Below the pieces are notes generated by a model, which was not told where the DNA came from, made no database searches, and was given only the letters and a program-made list of their open reading frames with translations. The translations under genes were made by a program, and so were the position numbers. From positions 62,001 through 126,000 of the forward strand of contig CAJUQA010000005.1 in assembly GCA_910588375.1 (NCBI GenBank): a stretch of 64,000 nucleotides of DNA. Reading direction: 5' to 3'. Each line of letters begins with the position of its first letter. The stretch's first letter is position 1. This document shows, piece by piece, positions 16,845 to 23,115 of this stretch. Origin of the DNA: an uncultured Odoribacter sp. (GTDB taxonomy: Bacteria; Bacteroidota; Bacteroidia; Bacteroidales; Marinifilaceae).

Positions 16845-17111
16845 TTAATACCCTATCGCTATAAAATACCCAAGACTATTGTCGAATGTTGCTTGAAAAT
16901 TTGTTCTTGTGACATTATACACGTAATTGTGGCCGTTGCCTCCACACTTATTTCTAATACCTGATACAACAACTGAACAACAAGCAGTCGGGAAAGCGGT
17001 TGGAAAATTGATAGTCACCAGATCTGTCGTGTTTGCACCGCCTTTCCCCCACTGAATTATGATGCCCCCAAGTTTAATGTAGCCATTGGAATTTTTTAAG
17101 ATAGTAGGCAC
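16845..17111 (-). CDS. Silent tail-fibre C-terminal cassette 3
   Basis: On the minus strand, from site 3 (S-K-L-A-G-L-E-V-P-T) to a TAA at 16845-16847. It contains NSNGYIKLGGIIIQWG, a divergent middle, and the end YFIAIGY. It is the third version of the Gp53-like fibre tip, about 85 residues after the site, slightly shorter than the others. It has no start or promoter of its own. Inversion between site 1 and site 3 (16265-17129) would bring it in frame. It lies in the same orientation as cassette 2, so recombination between sites 2 and 3 could delete it. The apparent ATG at 17111 is internal to the fused reading frame. Confidence 0.75.
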   Translation of the reverse strand: MPTILKNSNGYIKLGGIIIQWGKGGANTTDLVTINFPTAFPTACCSVVVSGIRNKCGGNGHNYVYNVTRTNFQATFDNSLGYFIAIGY

Positions 17112-17132
17112 TTCTAAACCTGCCAGTTTAGA
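17111..17132 (-). repeat. Tail-fibre recombination site 3
   Basis: Minus strand TCT-AAACTGGCAGGT-TTAGAAG, core at 17118-17129, identical in the core to site 1. It is the outer boundary of the shufflon, 47 bases before the recombinase ATG and 14 bases before that gene's -7 box. Confidence 0.78.
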
Positions 17133-17145
17133 AAGTGCTGAAGTC

Positions 17146-17153
17146 TATATTTG
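17146..17153 (+). promoter_or_regulatory. Recombinase promoter -7 box TATATTTG
   Basis: A perfect TAnnTTTG box just outside site 3 and 26 bases before the recombinase ATG. The upstream half of the promoter lies within site 3. Binding of the recombinase there could repress its own gene (autoregulation), which is inference from the overlap. Confidence 0.5.
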
Positions 17154-17178
17154 TTGTTATAATTTAAATAATAAAATT

Positions 17179-18081
17179 ATGCAACAACCTATTTTATTTC
17201 ATGTTTTTGCATCTGAATATCTAAGTATTTGTAAGAAATCAGATGCTTATAAAAAAAGCCTTCAAAATGCAGTTAATCATTTGTTACGTTTTTCAGACAA
17301 TCGTGAGATCCCCATCTTTACTAATATGAACGAACAAGTAATGGAGGATTTTGTGTATTATTTACAGAGGCAAAATTTGATGGTTTCGACAGTAAAGAAT
17401 AATATCAATCGCATAAAGTATCTTCTGCGCAAAGCCCATCGCTCTGGTTATGAAACGGACAGAACTATCGAAGATTTCCCAGTTCCGGATGAAGAATCTA
17501 ATGCGATATTCCTAACAATGCGTGAAGTTTATAAGATACACCGCTATGCGAATTTAACTGACCGAGAAATAGAGATAAAGGATTATTTTATCATCGGTTG
17601 TCTAACCGCTCTTCGTTTTTCTGATTACTCGCGTCTGAAGCCTAAAAATTTTGTTCGGAATAAAATAGTCATTAAAACAAAAAAAACTAATACACCTGTT
17701 CAGGTTCCTATGCATCCTGTTGTGAAGGAAATCGTTCAGAAGTATAATAAAGAACTGCCACCGCCTCCGTCAGTGCAGCATTTTAATCGCCAAATTAAGA
17801 AAATTTGCAAGAAGATTGGGTTTAAAAGGAAAGTTTTGTTTGAACGTCAGGTCGGGCAAATACAGGTATCACGACTTATTCCTAAATATCAATTCATATC
17901 CTCACATACAGCCCGTAGGACAGCAGCTACGAATATGTATCTTGCCGGGATTATGCCGTTCAGAATCATGTTAGTTACCGGTCACAAAACGGAAAAGGCA
18001 TTCTTTAGGTATATTCGTATTACGAGAGAAGAAAATGTGAAAGTATTAGCCCGACACAGATTCTTTACTTGTAGAAAGTAA
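17179..18081 (+). CDS. Tyrosine recombinase, probable tail-fibre invertase
   Basis: 300 residues from the ATG at 17179. An in-frame ATG at 17086 lies inside silent cassette 3 and site 3 and is not credible. Residues ~5-90 are a SAM-like core-binding domain (MQQPILFHVFASEYLSICKK at the start). The catalytic domain carries the full set: Arg in TALRFSDY, Lys in KTKKTNTPVQVP, HTARRT (H-x-x-R), GHK, and Tyr in FFRYIRI. It has the length and layout of compact tyrosine recombinases such as XerC/D and the shufflon recombinase Rci. The position directly after three tail-fibre sites, away from the integrase at 18793, points to inversion of the fibre cassettes rather than prophage integration. Phage fibre inversion in Mu and P1 uses serine recombinases (Gin, Cin), so this is a different enzyme doing the same job. 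Confidence 0.82.
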   Translation: MQQPILFHVFASEYLSICKKSDAYKKSLQNAVNHLLRFSDNREIPIFTNMNEQVMEDFVYYLQRQNLMVSTVKNNINRIKYLLRKAHRSGYETDRTIEDFPVPDEESNAIFLTMREVYKIHRYANLTDREIEIKDYFIIGCLTALRFSDYSRLKPKNFVRNKIVIKTKKTNTPVQVPMHPVVKEIVQKYNKELPPPPSVQHFNRQIKKICKKIGFKRKVLFERQVGQIQVSRLIPKYQFISSHTARRTAATNMYLAGIMPFRIMLVTGHKTEKAFFRYIRITREENVKVLARHRFFTCRK

Positions 18082-18085
18082 ATTA

Positions 18086-18122
18086 TTGTCCTATGACATT
18101 TTTTAATTTGCATCTTAATTTG
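18086..18122 (+). promoter_or_regulatory. Prophage promoter (TTGTCCT-N22-TTAATTTG)
   Basis: TTGTCCT (18086-18092), 22 bases, then TTAATTTG (18115-18122), one mismatch from TAnnTTTG, 13 bases before the endolysin ATG. It is the fifth copy of the prophage promoter class. It gives the endolysin its own start, separate from the recombinase. Confidence 0.6.
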
Positions 18123-18135
18123 TCATAAAAAAGCT

Positions 18136-18657
18136 ATGGCAAATGCAAATTTACTTTTTCCTTTAATCTTGCAGTATGAAGGTGGCTGGTCCGATCATCC
18201 GGCAGATAAGGGTGGACAAACGAACATGGGGATTACCCTTAAAACGTGGAAATCGTGTGGTTATGACAAAGATGGAGATGGTGATATTGATGCAGATGAT
18301 CTCCGGATTTTGAATAAAGATGATGTCTTTAAAGTTTTTAAAAGATATTATTGGGACAGATGGAAAGGGGATGAGATAAAAAGTCAAGATCTGGCCAATA
18401 TTCTTATCGACTGGCTTTGGCTCTCCGGAACACCGGGAATTAAGATTCCACAGAAACTTTTAGGAGTGAACGCTGATGGCATTGTTGGCCCAAAGACCAT
18501 TTTTGCTCTTAATAATATGCCTGTACCGGAATTCTTTTATGATATAAAGGAGGCACGCCTTCAGTTCATTGAAGACATCATCAGGAAGAATCCGTCTCAA
18601 TCTGTGTTTCGTGCCGGCTGGATCAATCGGTTAAACGGCATAAAAATTGGAATGTAA
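18136..18657 (+). CDS. GH108 endolysin (N-acetylmuramidase)
   Basis: 173 residues. The N-terminal glycoside hydrolase 108 domain has the diagnostic EGGWSDHPADKGGQTNMGIT segment at residues ~16-35, with Glu16 as the expected catalytic acid. It also has KGDEIKSQDLANILIDW-type helices, and the C-terminal part (LLGVNADGIVGPKT) is a small peptidoglycan-binding module of the PG_binding_3 kind. An insert near residues ~47-57 (DKDGDGDIDADDL) resembles a calcium-binding dockerin/EF-like loop. There is no signal peptide, so release depends on the holin at 7233. The enzyme cuts the MurNAc-GlcNAc backbone during lysis. It has its own class promoter (18086). Confidence 0.9.
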   Translation: MANANLLFPLILQYEGGWSDHPADKGGQTNMGITLKTWKSCGYDKDGDGDIDADDLRILNKDDVFKVFKRYYWDRWKGDEIKSQDLANILIDWLWLSGTPGIKIPQKLLGVNADGIVGPKTIFALNNMPVPEFFYDIKEARLQFIEDIIRKNPSQSVFRAGWINRLNGIKIGM

Positions 18658-18780
18658 CAGTACAGAGACCGAAATATAGACCTTTTTGTGCAAAATGTGT
18701 GCGTTTATTTGTATTTGTATTTCATGATTTTAGCTTATGATTTGCTTGTATTTGCACAAAAGCACGGCAATTTTCCGGTT

Positions 18781-18818
18781 ATTACGAAGGGGTCAAAATA
18801 CTCCTTCGTAATTTTTTA
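18781..18818. terminator. Bidirectional terminator inside the integrase end
   Basis: ATTACGAAGG (18781-18790) pairs with CCTTCGTAAT (18803-18812) and is followed by a T-run on the plus strand. The integrase stop codon (18793-18795, minus strand) sits in the loop. It can end both the endolysin transcript and the convergent integrase transcript. Confidence 0.75.
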
Positions 18819-19974
18819 TCAAATCGTTTGCTTGCTCGATGTCGTGTGGAGTATAAAGGTCTGTCGTTGCAATACTGCTATGACGGGCCTGATCTCTTAC
18901 ACTTAGGGTGTCATAACTCCTTAGCATATTTGTGATTCCTGTATCTTTCAGACTGTAAAACTTATATTTTTCCGGAAATTTTAAATCTTTTCGTACGTAA
19001 TGTGTCCAGAAGTCCCTAAACTGTTTTGGATCCCGGAATTTTTCTCCTGGGAGGAACTTATCCGAAAATAAATAGAAATCACCCGGATAACTGAAAATAT
19101 TAAGGTCCAGCATCAGATGGATGACTTTTGCAGGCAAAGTAATCGTTCCATCACATCGGTTTTTTGAGACCGTATCTGCAACAAAAACGGTTTGGTGCTT
19201 AAGTGAGAAATTGTGTATGCGAAGCATAGCCATCTCTTTGGGTCTAATGAAGCAATAATTCAAGATATAACAGGCTAAAAGGTAGTGTTTGTTTTTTTGG
19301 ATCAGGTATTCCTGTAGGCGGATCAATTCCGGATCTGGAATCGTAGTTCTTTTCTTTTTCTTATTTCGCTTTGATAGTAATCCTATACCGGCCACCGGGT
19401 TTGCTGTAATAAAAGAATGCTGGAGACAGTATTCCGAAAAATTATTTAGGAAGGAGCGGTAGTTATCCCTTGTTGTTGCTGAATTATCCCTGTCTATGTA
19501 GATAGCCTCTAAGAATTTCGAACAAAAATCTTGATTGAACTGGTAAATATAGGTTATTGGAATTTTGTTCTCTTCTTTGTTCCAACTTTCCAGATTCCGA
19601 CAATACGATATGTAGGTTTTATGGGTATCTGGCCGCCATAATTCATCGGCGAACATTTTATCTGCATATTTTCGATATTTTTCCAGAACCTCCACAAACG
19701 TGTGATAAGCGTTAGAATTTTCCTGTTCTATCCAAGGATTCCATCCTTTGCAAAGTTTATCAGTAAGGCGTTGCTTGAGGCCTTCTCCGTATTTTCGCCG
19801 TTTGGTGAGCCCTTGAATAAAATTAATCTTGATTTTTTTACGTCGCATTTTACCCTGAAGTGGATCGAAAGCATAGAAACCGACATACCACTCTTTGCCA
19901 GTATAAAGTTCTGGCAGAGTATAAGCAATAATTTCCTTTAAAACAGTGTCTGGCTTTTTTTGGGTGTTGGACAT
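18793..19974 (-). CDS. Prophage integrase (tyrosine recombinase)
   Basis: 393 residues. N-terminal arm-binding region ~1-90 (basic, KMRRKKIKIN), SAM-like core-binding domain ~100-200, catalytic domain ~220-385. Visible catalytic residues: Arg in FIRPKEMAML, His in ARHSS and the nucleophile Tyr in TTDLYTPHD. The usual HxxR box reads YSLKDTG, with Tyr and Lys at the His and Arg positions, a variant seen in Bacteroidota element integrases. It reads toward the prophage from about 130 bases beside the 3' end of tRNA-Pro, the classical layout for integration into a tRNA gene. It should catalyse insertion and excision of the prophage whose left part is outside the window. Confidence 0.88.
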   Translation of the reverse strand: MSNTQKKPDTVLKEIIAYTLPELYTGKEWYVGFYAFDPLQGKMRRKKIKINFIQGLTKRRKYGEGLKQRLTDKLCKGWNPWIEQENSNAYHTFVEVLEKYRKYADKMFADELWRPDTHKTYISYCRNLESWNKEENKIPITYIYQFNQDFCSKFLEAIYIDRDNSATTRDNYRSFLNNFSEYCLQHSFITANPVAGIGLLSKRNKKKKRTTIPDPELIRLQEYLIQKNKHYLLACYILNYCFIRPKEMAMLRIHNFSLKHQTVFVADTVSKNRCDGTITLPAKVIHLMLDLNIFSYPGDFYLFSDKFLPGEKFRDPKQFRDFWTHYVRKDLKFPEKYKFYSLKDTGITNMLRSYDTLSVRDQARHSSIATTDLYTPHDIEQANDLIKNYEGVF

Positions 19975-20031
19975 TTTTTTTTTACCTAAAGCAAACTTCC
20001 GGTAAAAAGCAATGTGAATTTTAAAAGAGTC

Positions 20032-20051
20032 TGTCCCGGTTGCTGTCCCGG
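20032..20051 (+). repeat. Two direct TGTCCCGG repeats near the attachment end
   Basis: TGTCCCGG at 20032-20039 and 20044-20051, 12 bases apart (just over one helical turn), between the integrase start and tRNA-Pro. Position and phasing suggest arm-type integrase or excisionase binding sites. Confidence 0.35.
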
Positions 20052-20064
20052 CTCAAAAATTAAA

Positions 20065-20103
20065 TTAACCGCAACATATTGAATACCAATATGTTGCGGT
20101 TAA
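20065..20103 (-). terminator. Terminator of tRNA-Pro
   Basis: A perfect 17-bp inverted repeat (20065-20081 with 20087-20103, loop AATAC) lies six bases from the tRNA 3' end. On the minus strand it is followed by a T-rich stretch. It is part of the tRNA unit and therefore probably lies just inside the prophage attachment end. Confidence 0.8.
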
Positions 20104-20108
20104 TCGTG

Positions 20109-20181
20109 TCGAGATGACTGGACTCGAACCAGCGGCCTCCACGTCCCGAACGTGGCGCGCTACCAACTGCGCTACATCTCG
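20109..20181 (-). tRNA. tRNA-Pro (anticodon CGG)
   Basis: It folds as a full cloverleaf: acceptor CGAGATG/CATCTCG with discriminator A at 20109, D-arm GCGC..GCGC, anticodon stem CCACG/CGTGG with loop TTCGGGA, and T-arm GCTGG TTCGAGT CCAGT. CCA is not encoded. Its 3' end faces the integrase, making this gene the likely attachment site of the prophage. The matching repeat at the other prophage end was not seen in 1-20,000 and is presumably left of the window. Confidence 0.95.
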
Positions 20182-20222
20182 ATTGCGGATGCAAATGTAA
20201 TAAAATAATGAATTTAATGTAG

Positions 20223-20230
20223 TATATTTG
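20223..20230 (+). promoter_or_regulatory. rbfA promoter -7 box TATATTTG
   Basis: A perfect TAnnTTTG box 31 bases before the rbfA ATG and divergent from tRNA-Pro. No clear TTTG stands at the -33 position. Confidence 0.5.
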
Positions 20231-20261
20231 TGAAAATTTTTATTCTTTAATTCGTTTGGAG

Positions 20262-20597
20262 ATGGATTCAGTAAGACAAAATAAAGTATCACGTCTGATT
20301 CAGAGAGATTTGAGTGAGATGTTTCAAAAAGAATGCAAGGAATATACAGAAGGCGCAATGGTATCGGTGACGACGGTAAGGGTAAGTCCGGATCTTTCTT
20401 ACGCCAAGGTGTATTTGAGTATTTTCCCGTCCAATCTGGTGGAAAAAACAATGAATACGTTGAACGAGAAAAATAAATCCATCCGCTTTGTGTTGGGGAA
20501 AAAAGTGGGAAAACAGATGCGGATTATTCCGGAGTTGCGTTTCTTTGTGGACGACAGTCTGGATTATATCGAAAAGATTGATCAGTTGTTGAAATAA
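20262..20597 (+). CDS. rbfA: Ribosome-binding factor A
   Basis: 111 residues, the usual length for RbfA, a KH-like-fold protein that binds the 30S subunit late in assembly near the 5' end of 16S rRNA. Recognisable segments are the N-terminal helix (RQNKVSRLIQRDLSEMFQ), the central strand VSVTTVRVSPDLSYAKVYLS, and the C-terminal RFVLGKKVGKQMRIIPELRF block. The ATG at 20262 is chosen over an in-frame TTG two codons upstream. It is the first gene after tRNA-Pro and runs into the permease gene 15 bases later. Confidence 0.95.
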   Translation: MDSVRQNKVSRLIQRDLSEMFQKECKEYTEGAMVSVTTVRVSPDLSYAKVYLSIFPSNLVEKTMNTLNEKNKSIRFVLGKKVGKQMRIIPELRFFVDDSLDYIEKIDQLLK

Positions 20598-20612
20598 TCC
20601 GGTCGTCATTTT

Positions 20613-21830
20613 ATGAATCTGTCCCTTTTTATTGCAAGGCGGTATTTGTTTTCGCGGAAAAAACAGAACGCAATCAATATCATTTCCGGCATCAGTATGG
20701 TGGGAGTGGCTATCGGTACGACAGCATTGATTGTGATTCTCTCCGTATTCAACGGGATAGATTTGCTTTTACAGCAAAATACAGATAATCTGACGCCCGA
20801 TTTGGTCATTTCTCCCGCCAAAGGAAAGTTTGTCGATTTCGATACGCTTTATTATACCGAGATAAACCGGATGAATGAAATTGCTTATTATCATCCGGTG
20901 GTAGAAGAAAATGCCCTGCTGAAATACGGGGATAACCTGAAACCGGTCACCCTGAAAGGTATCGGGCAGGAATATGAGAAGCATGTGGACTTCAACCGGA
21001 ATATGATAGAAGGGGAATTCCGACTGAAATCGGGAGATTCGTTTTTAGGGGTAATCGGATACGGAGTTGCGCACGAATTAGGTATAGGATTGAAATTCCT
21101 GACTCCGTTGAAATTTTATTATCCCAATAAAAAATCAACGTCTTCACTTCAGGCGGCGTTAAATACGGAATACCTGTTCCCTTCCGGTTTTTTTTCTTCC
21201 CAACAGGAATTGGACTCCAAAATGGTATTGACGGATATTGATTTCGCCCGTCGTCTGTTCGGAATAGGAAATCAGATTTCAAAAGTGGAAGTGAAGTTGA
21301 AAACGGGAGCGGATACAGAGAACGTGAAAAAAAACCTACAATCTCTTGTCGGACAAAATTTCAAGGTGGAAGATAAATACGAGCTTAACCGTTCGTTTTA
21401 TGCCATGATGAAATCTGAGAAACTGGCGGTATTCATGGTATTGCTCTTTATATTGCTGATAGCTTCCTTCAACATCATCGGTTCCATTTCGATGTTGATT
21501 TTGGACAAAAAAGAAGACCTTGGCGTTTTTAAAGCCTTAGGCATGAATATCCGGCGCATTGTCACCCTTTTTAAAACAGAAGGGATATTAATCACGGCAT
21601 CGGGGGCGTTTGTCGGATTGCTTATCGGGGTTACGGTCTGTCTTTTGCAAGAGAAATACGGATTCATCAAACTGGGGGATGGCAGTTATATCATAGAAGC
21701 CTATCCGGTAAAACTGGTATGGAAAGATATTGTAGTGATTATAGGTACGGTTTTATTGATAGGCTATATGGCCTCTTATTTCCCCGTAAAATATCTGGTA
21801 AACAAACTGGTCGGTCAAAAAGAATCATAA
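20613..21830 (+). CDS. LolC/LolE-type ABC transporter permease
   Basis: 405 residues with the FtsX/MacB-like permease layout: cytoplasmic start SLFIARRYLFSRKKQNAINI, first membrane helix ~20-50 (ISGISMVGVAIGTTALIVIL), a large periplasmic domain ~50-265, then three helices ~270-300, ~320-355 and ~370-395. It is related to LolC/LolE, which move lipoproteins from the inner membrane to the periplasmic carrier, and the position of the ATPase partner is not in the window. It is followed after one base by a cyclophilin gene. Whether it is the true Lol permease or another FtsX-family exporter cannot be decided from sequence alone. Confidence 0.8.
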   Translation: MNLSLFIARRYLFSRKKQNAINIISGISMVGVAIGTTALIVILSVFNGIDLLLQQNTDNLTPDLVISPAKGKFVDFDTLYYTEINRMNEIAYYHPVVEENALLKYGDNLKPVTLKGIGQEYEKHVDFNRNMIEGEFRLKSGDSFLGVIGYGVAHELGIGLKFLTPLKFYYPNKKSTSSLQAALNTEYLFPSGFFSSQQELDSKMVLTDIDFARRLFGIGNQISKVEVKLKTGADTENVKKNLQSLVGQNFKVEDKYELNRSFYAMMKSEKLAVFMVLLFILLIASFNIIGSISMLILDKKEDLGVFKALGMNIRRIVTLFKTEGILITASGAFVGLLIGVTVCLLQEKYGFIKLGDGSYIIEAYPVKLVWKDIVVIIGTVLLIGYMASYFPVKYLVNKLVGQKES

Positions 21831-21831
21831 C

Positions 21832-22644
21832 ATGAAAAAATGGACATTCTGCATCGGATTTGTTTTCTTTTTCGTACTCACGGCATGGGCACAGGAAAAA
21901 GAAACATTTGCTCTGATTGAAACCAATCTGGGGACGATAAAAGTGAAATTATATAATGATACGCCGATTCATCGGGACAATTTCATCCGCCTTGCCAAAT
22001 CCGGTCATTATAACGGGACATTGTTTTACCGGGTGATTAAAAATTTTATCATACAGGGAGGTTCATCCGACAGCCGGGGCGCCCGTCCCGGACAATTCAT
22101 CGGTTTCGGAGAACCGATAACACTGGATGCAGAGATGAAACAACACCACTATCATAAAAAAGGAGCATTGGCAGCTCCCCGTCAGCCGGACCGTGTTAAT
22201 TTTTTAAAAGAATCCGACATTTCCCAATTTTATATCGTACACGGCAAGAAGTATACGGATGAAGAATTGGATATTATCGAAAAATCCGTCAACATACCGA
22301 TTAAAAATGCCATTCAGCGGAAATATTATACTCCGGAAAAGAAAGTGTTGTTGGATTCCTTGCGGAAACAGAAAAAGGTGGCGGAATTTCGCGAAATAGC
22401 CGAAAAAATCAAACAGGATATCGCTTTTGAATGGAATGCAAATACGGATAAAGTCTATATGCCCGAAGATAAACGGGAAGCCTACAAAACATTGGGCGGC
22501 GTACACCATTTAGATAAAGAATATACGGTCTTCGGCGAAGTAGTGGAAGGATTGGACGTTATCGATAAAATCGCCGCTTTGCCAACAGATAAAAACGACC
22601 GTCCGTCAAAAGACGTCACGATAAAAGTTAAAATACTTGATTGA
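21832..22644 (+). CDS. Periplasmic cyclophilin-type peptidyl-prolyl isomerase (1 of 3)
   Basis: 270 residues. Signal peptide ~1-20 (WTFCIGFVFFFVLTAWAQ), then a cyclophilin domain: TNLGTIKVKLYNDTPIHRDNF, the catalytic region FYRVIKNFIIQGG with the active-site Arg, and the C-terminal YTVFGEVVEGLDVIDKIA. Between SQFYIVHG and the GG.H.LD end there is an extra charged helical insert of ~80 residues (KYTDEELDIIEKSVNIPI onward) absent from standard ~165-residue cyclophilins. It catalyses cis-trans isomerisation of X-Pro bonds in envelope proteins. The products at 42220 and 43038 share the same insert. It follows the permease gene by one base and precedes a VanZ gene. Confidence 0.9.
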   Translation: MKKWTFCIGFVFFFVLTAWAQEKETFALIETNLGTIKVKLYNDTPIHRDNFIRLAKSGHYNGTLFYRVIKNFIIQGGSSDSRGARPGQFIGFGEPITLDAEMKQHHYHKKGALAAPRQPDRVNFLKESDISQFYIVHGKKYTDEELDIIEKSVNIPIKNAIQRKYYTPEKKVLLDSLRKQKKVAEFREIAEKIKQDIAFEWNANTDKVYMPEDKREAYKTLGGVHHLDKEYTVFGEVVEGLDVIDKIAALPTDKNDRPSKDVTIKVKILD

Positions 22645-22645
22645 T

Positions 22646-23053
22646 ATGGGAGAAAGAAAGAAGACTTGGGTTTTATTGGGACGCAATATCGCCTGGGCGG
22701 TTATTATTTTCGTGTTGTGTGCCCTTCCTTCCGAAAATATTCCGGATCCGCATTTGAATATCCCCCACTTGGACAAAGTCGTCCATTTCGGCATGTTTTT
22801 TATCATGGCTGTTTTGCTTTGTAACGAATTGGAATATCAAACCCGCTTCCGCCTGCGGAAGATATATATGATAACGGTTTCTATCGCCTTCTTGTATGGC
22901 GGGACAATTGAAATATTACAACAGTATTGTTTTGAACGTAGCGGCGATGTATGGGATTTGGTCGCGGATATCTTCGGGGCTGTCATAGGATGTTGGATAT
23001 ATCCGCACTTAAAACGGATGATAGCCAACATAAAGGGAGGAAAGAAAAAATAA
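22646..23053 (+). CDS. VanZ family membrane protein
   Basis: 135 residues from ATG 22646. An upstream in-frame TTG overlaps the cyclophilin end and is not preferred. Four hydrophobic helices (~12-30, ~45-65, ~75-95, ~105-125) with the VanZ-type motifs CALPSENIPD, LDKVVHFGMFFIMAVLLC and the polar GGTIEILQQYCFERSGDVWDL, followed by D-x-x-A. VanZ-like proteins are small integral membrane proteins, some linked to teicoplanin resistance; in Bacteroidota the function is unknown. It is the last gene of the run rbfA-permease-cyclophilin-VanZ. Confidence 0.85.
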   Translation: MGERKKTWVLLGRNIAWAVIIFVLCALPSENIPDPHLNIPHLDKVVHFGMFFIMAVLLCNELEYQTRFRLRKIYMITVSIAFLYGGTIEILQQYCFERSGDVWDLVADIFGAVIGCWIYPHLKRMIANIKGGKKK

Positions 23054-23081
23054 CAGACCTGTTTTTCAAATATATTTTTTC

Positions 23082-23089
23082 TACCTTTG
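23082..23089 (+). promoter_or_regulatory. pheS promoter -7 box TACCTTTG
   Basis: A perfect TAnnTTTG box 26 bases before the pheS ATG, in the 62-base gap after the VanZ gene. Confidence 0.6.
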
Positions 23090-23115
23090 TCCTTCGGTAA
23101 CCAAAAGATGAGAAA

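Noticed and set aside
17086..17178. Upstream start (17086) for the recombinase
   Set aside because: These codons are the antisense of silent cassette 3 and recombination site 3. The ATG at 17179 follows a proper promoter box.
14834..18081. Diversity-generating retroelement acting on the tail fibre
   Set aside because: There is no reverse transcriptase, template repeat or accessory gene. Variation is by cassette inversion.
23082..23095. TTGTCCT at 23087-23093 near pheS as another copy of the prophage promoter element
   Set aside because: It lies after, not 22 bases before, the -7 box, and has no box at the required spacing. Chance occurrence.
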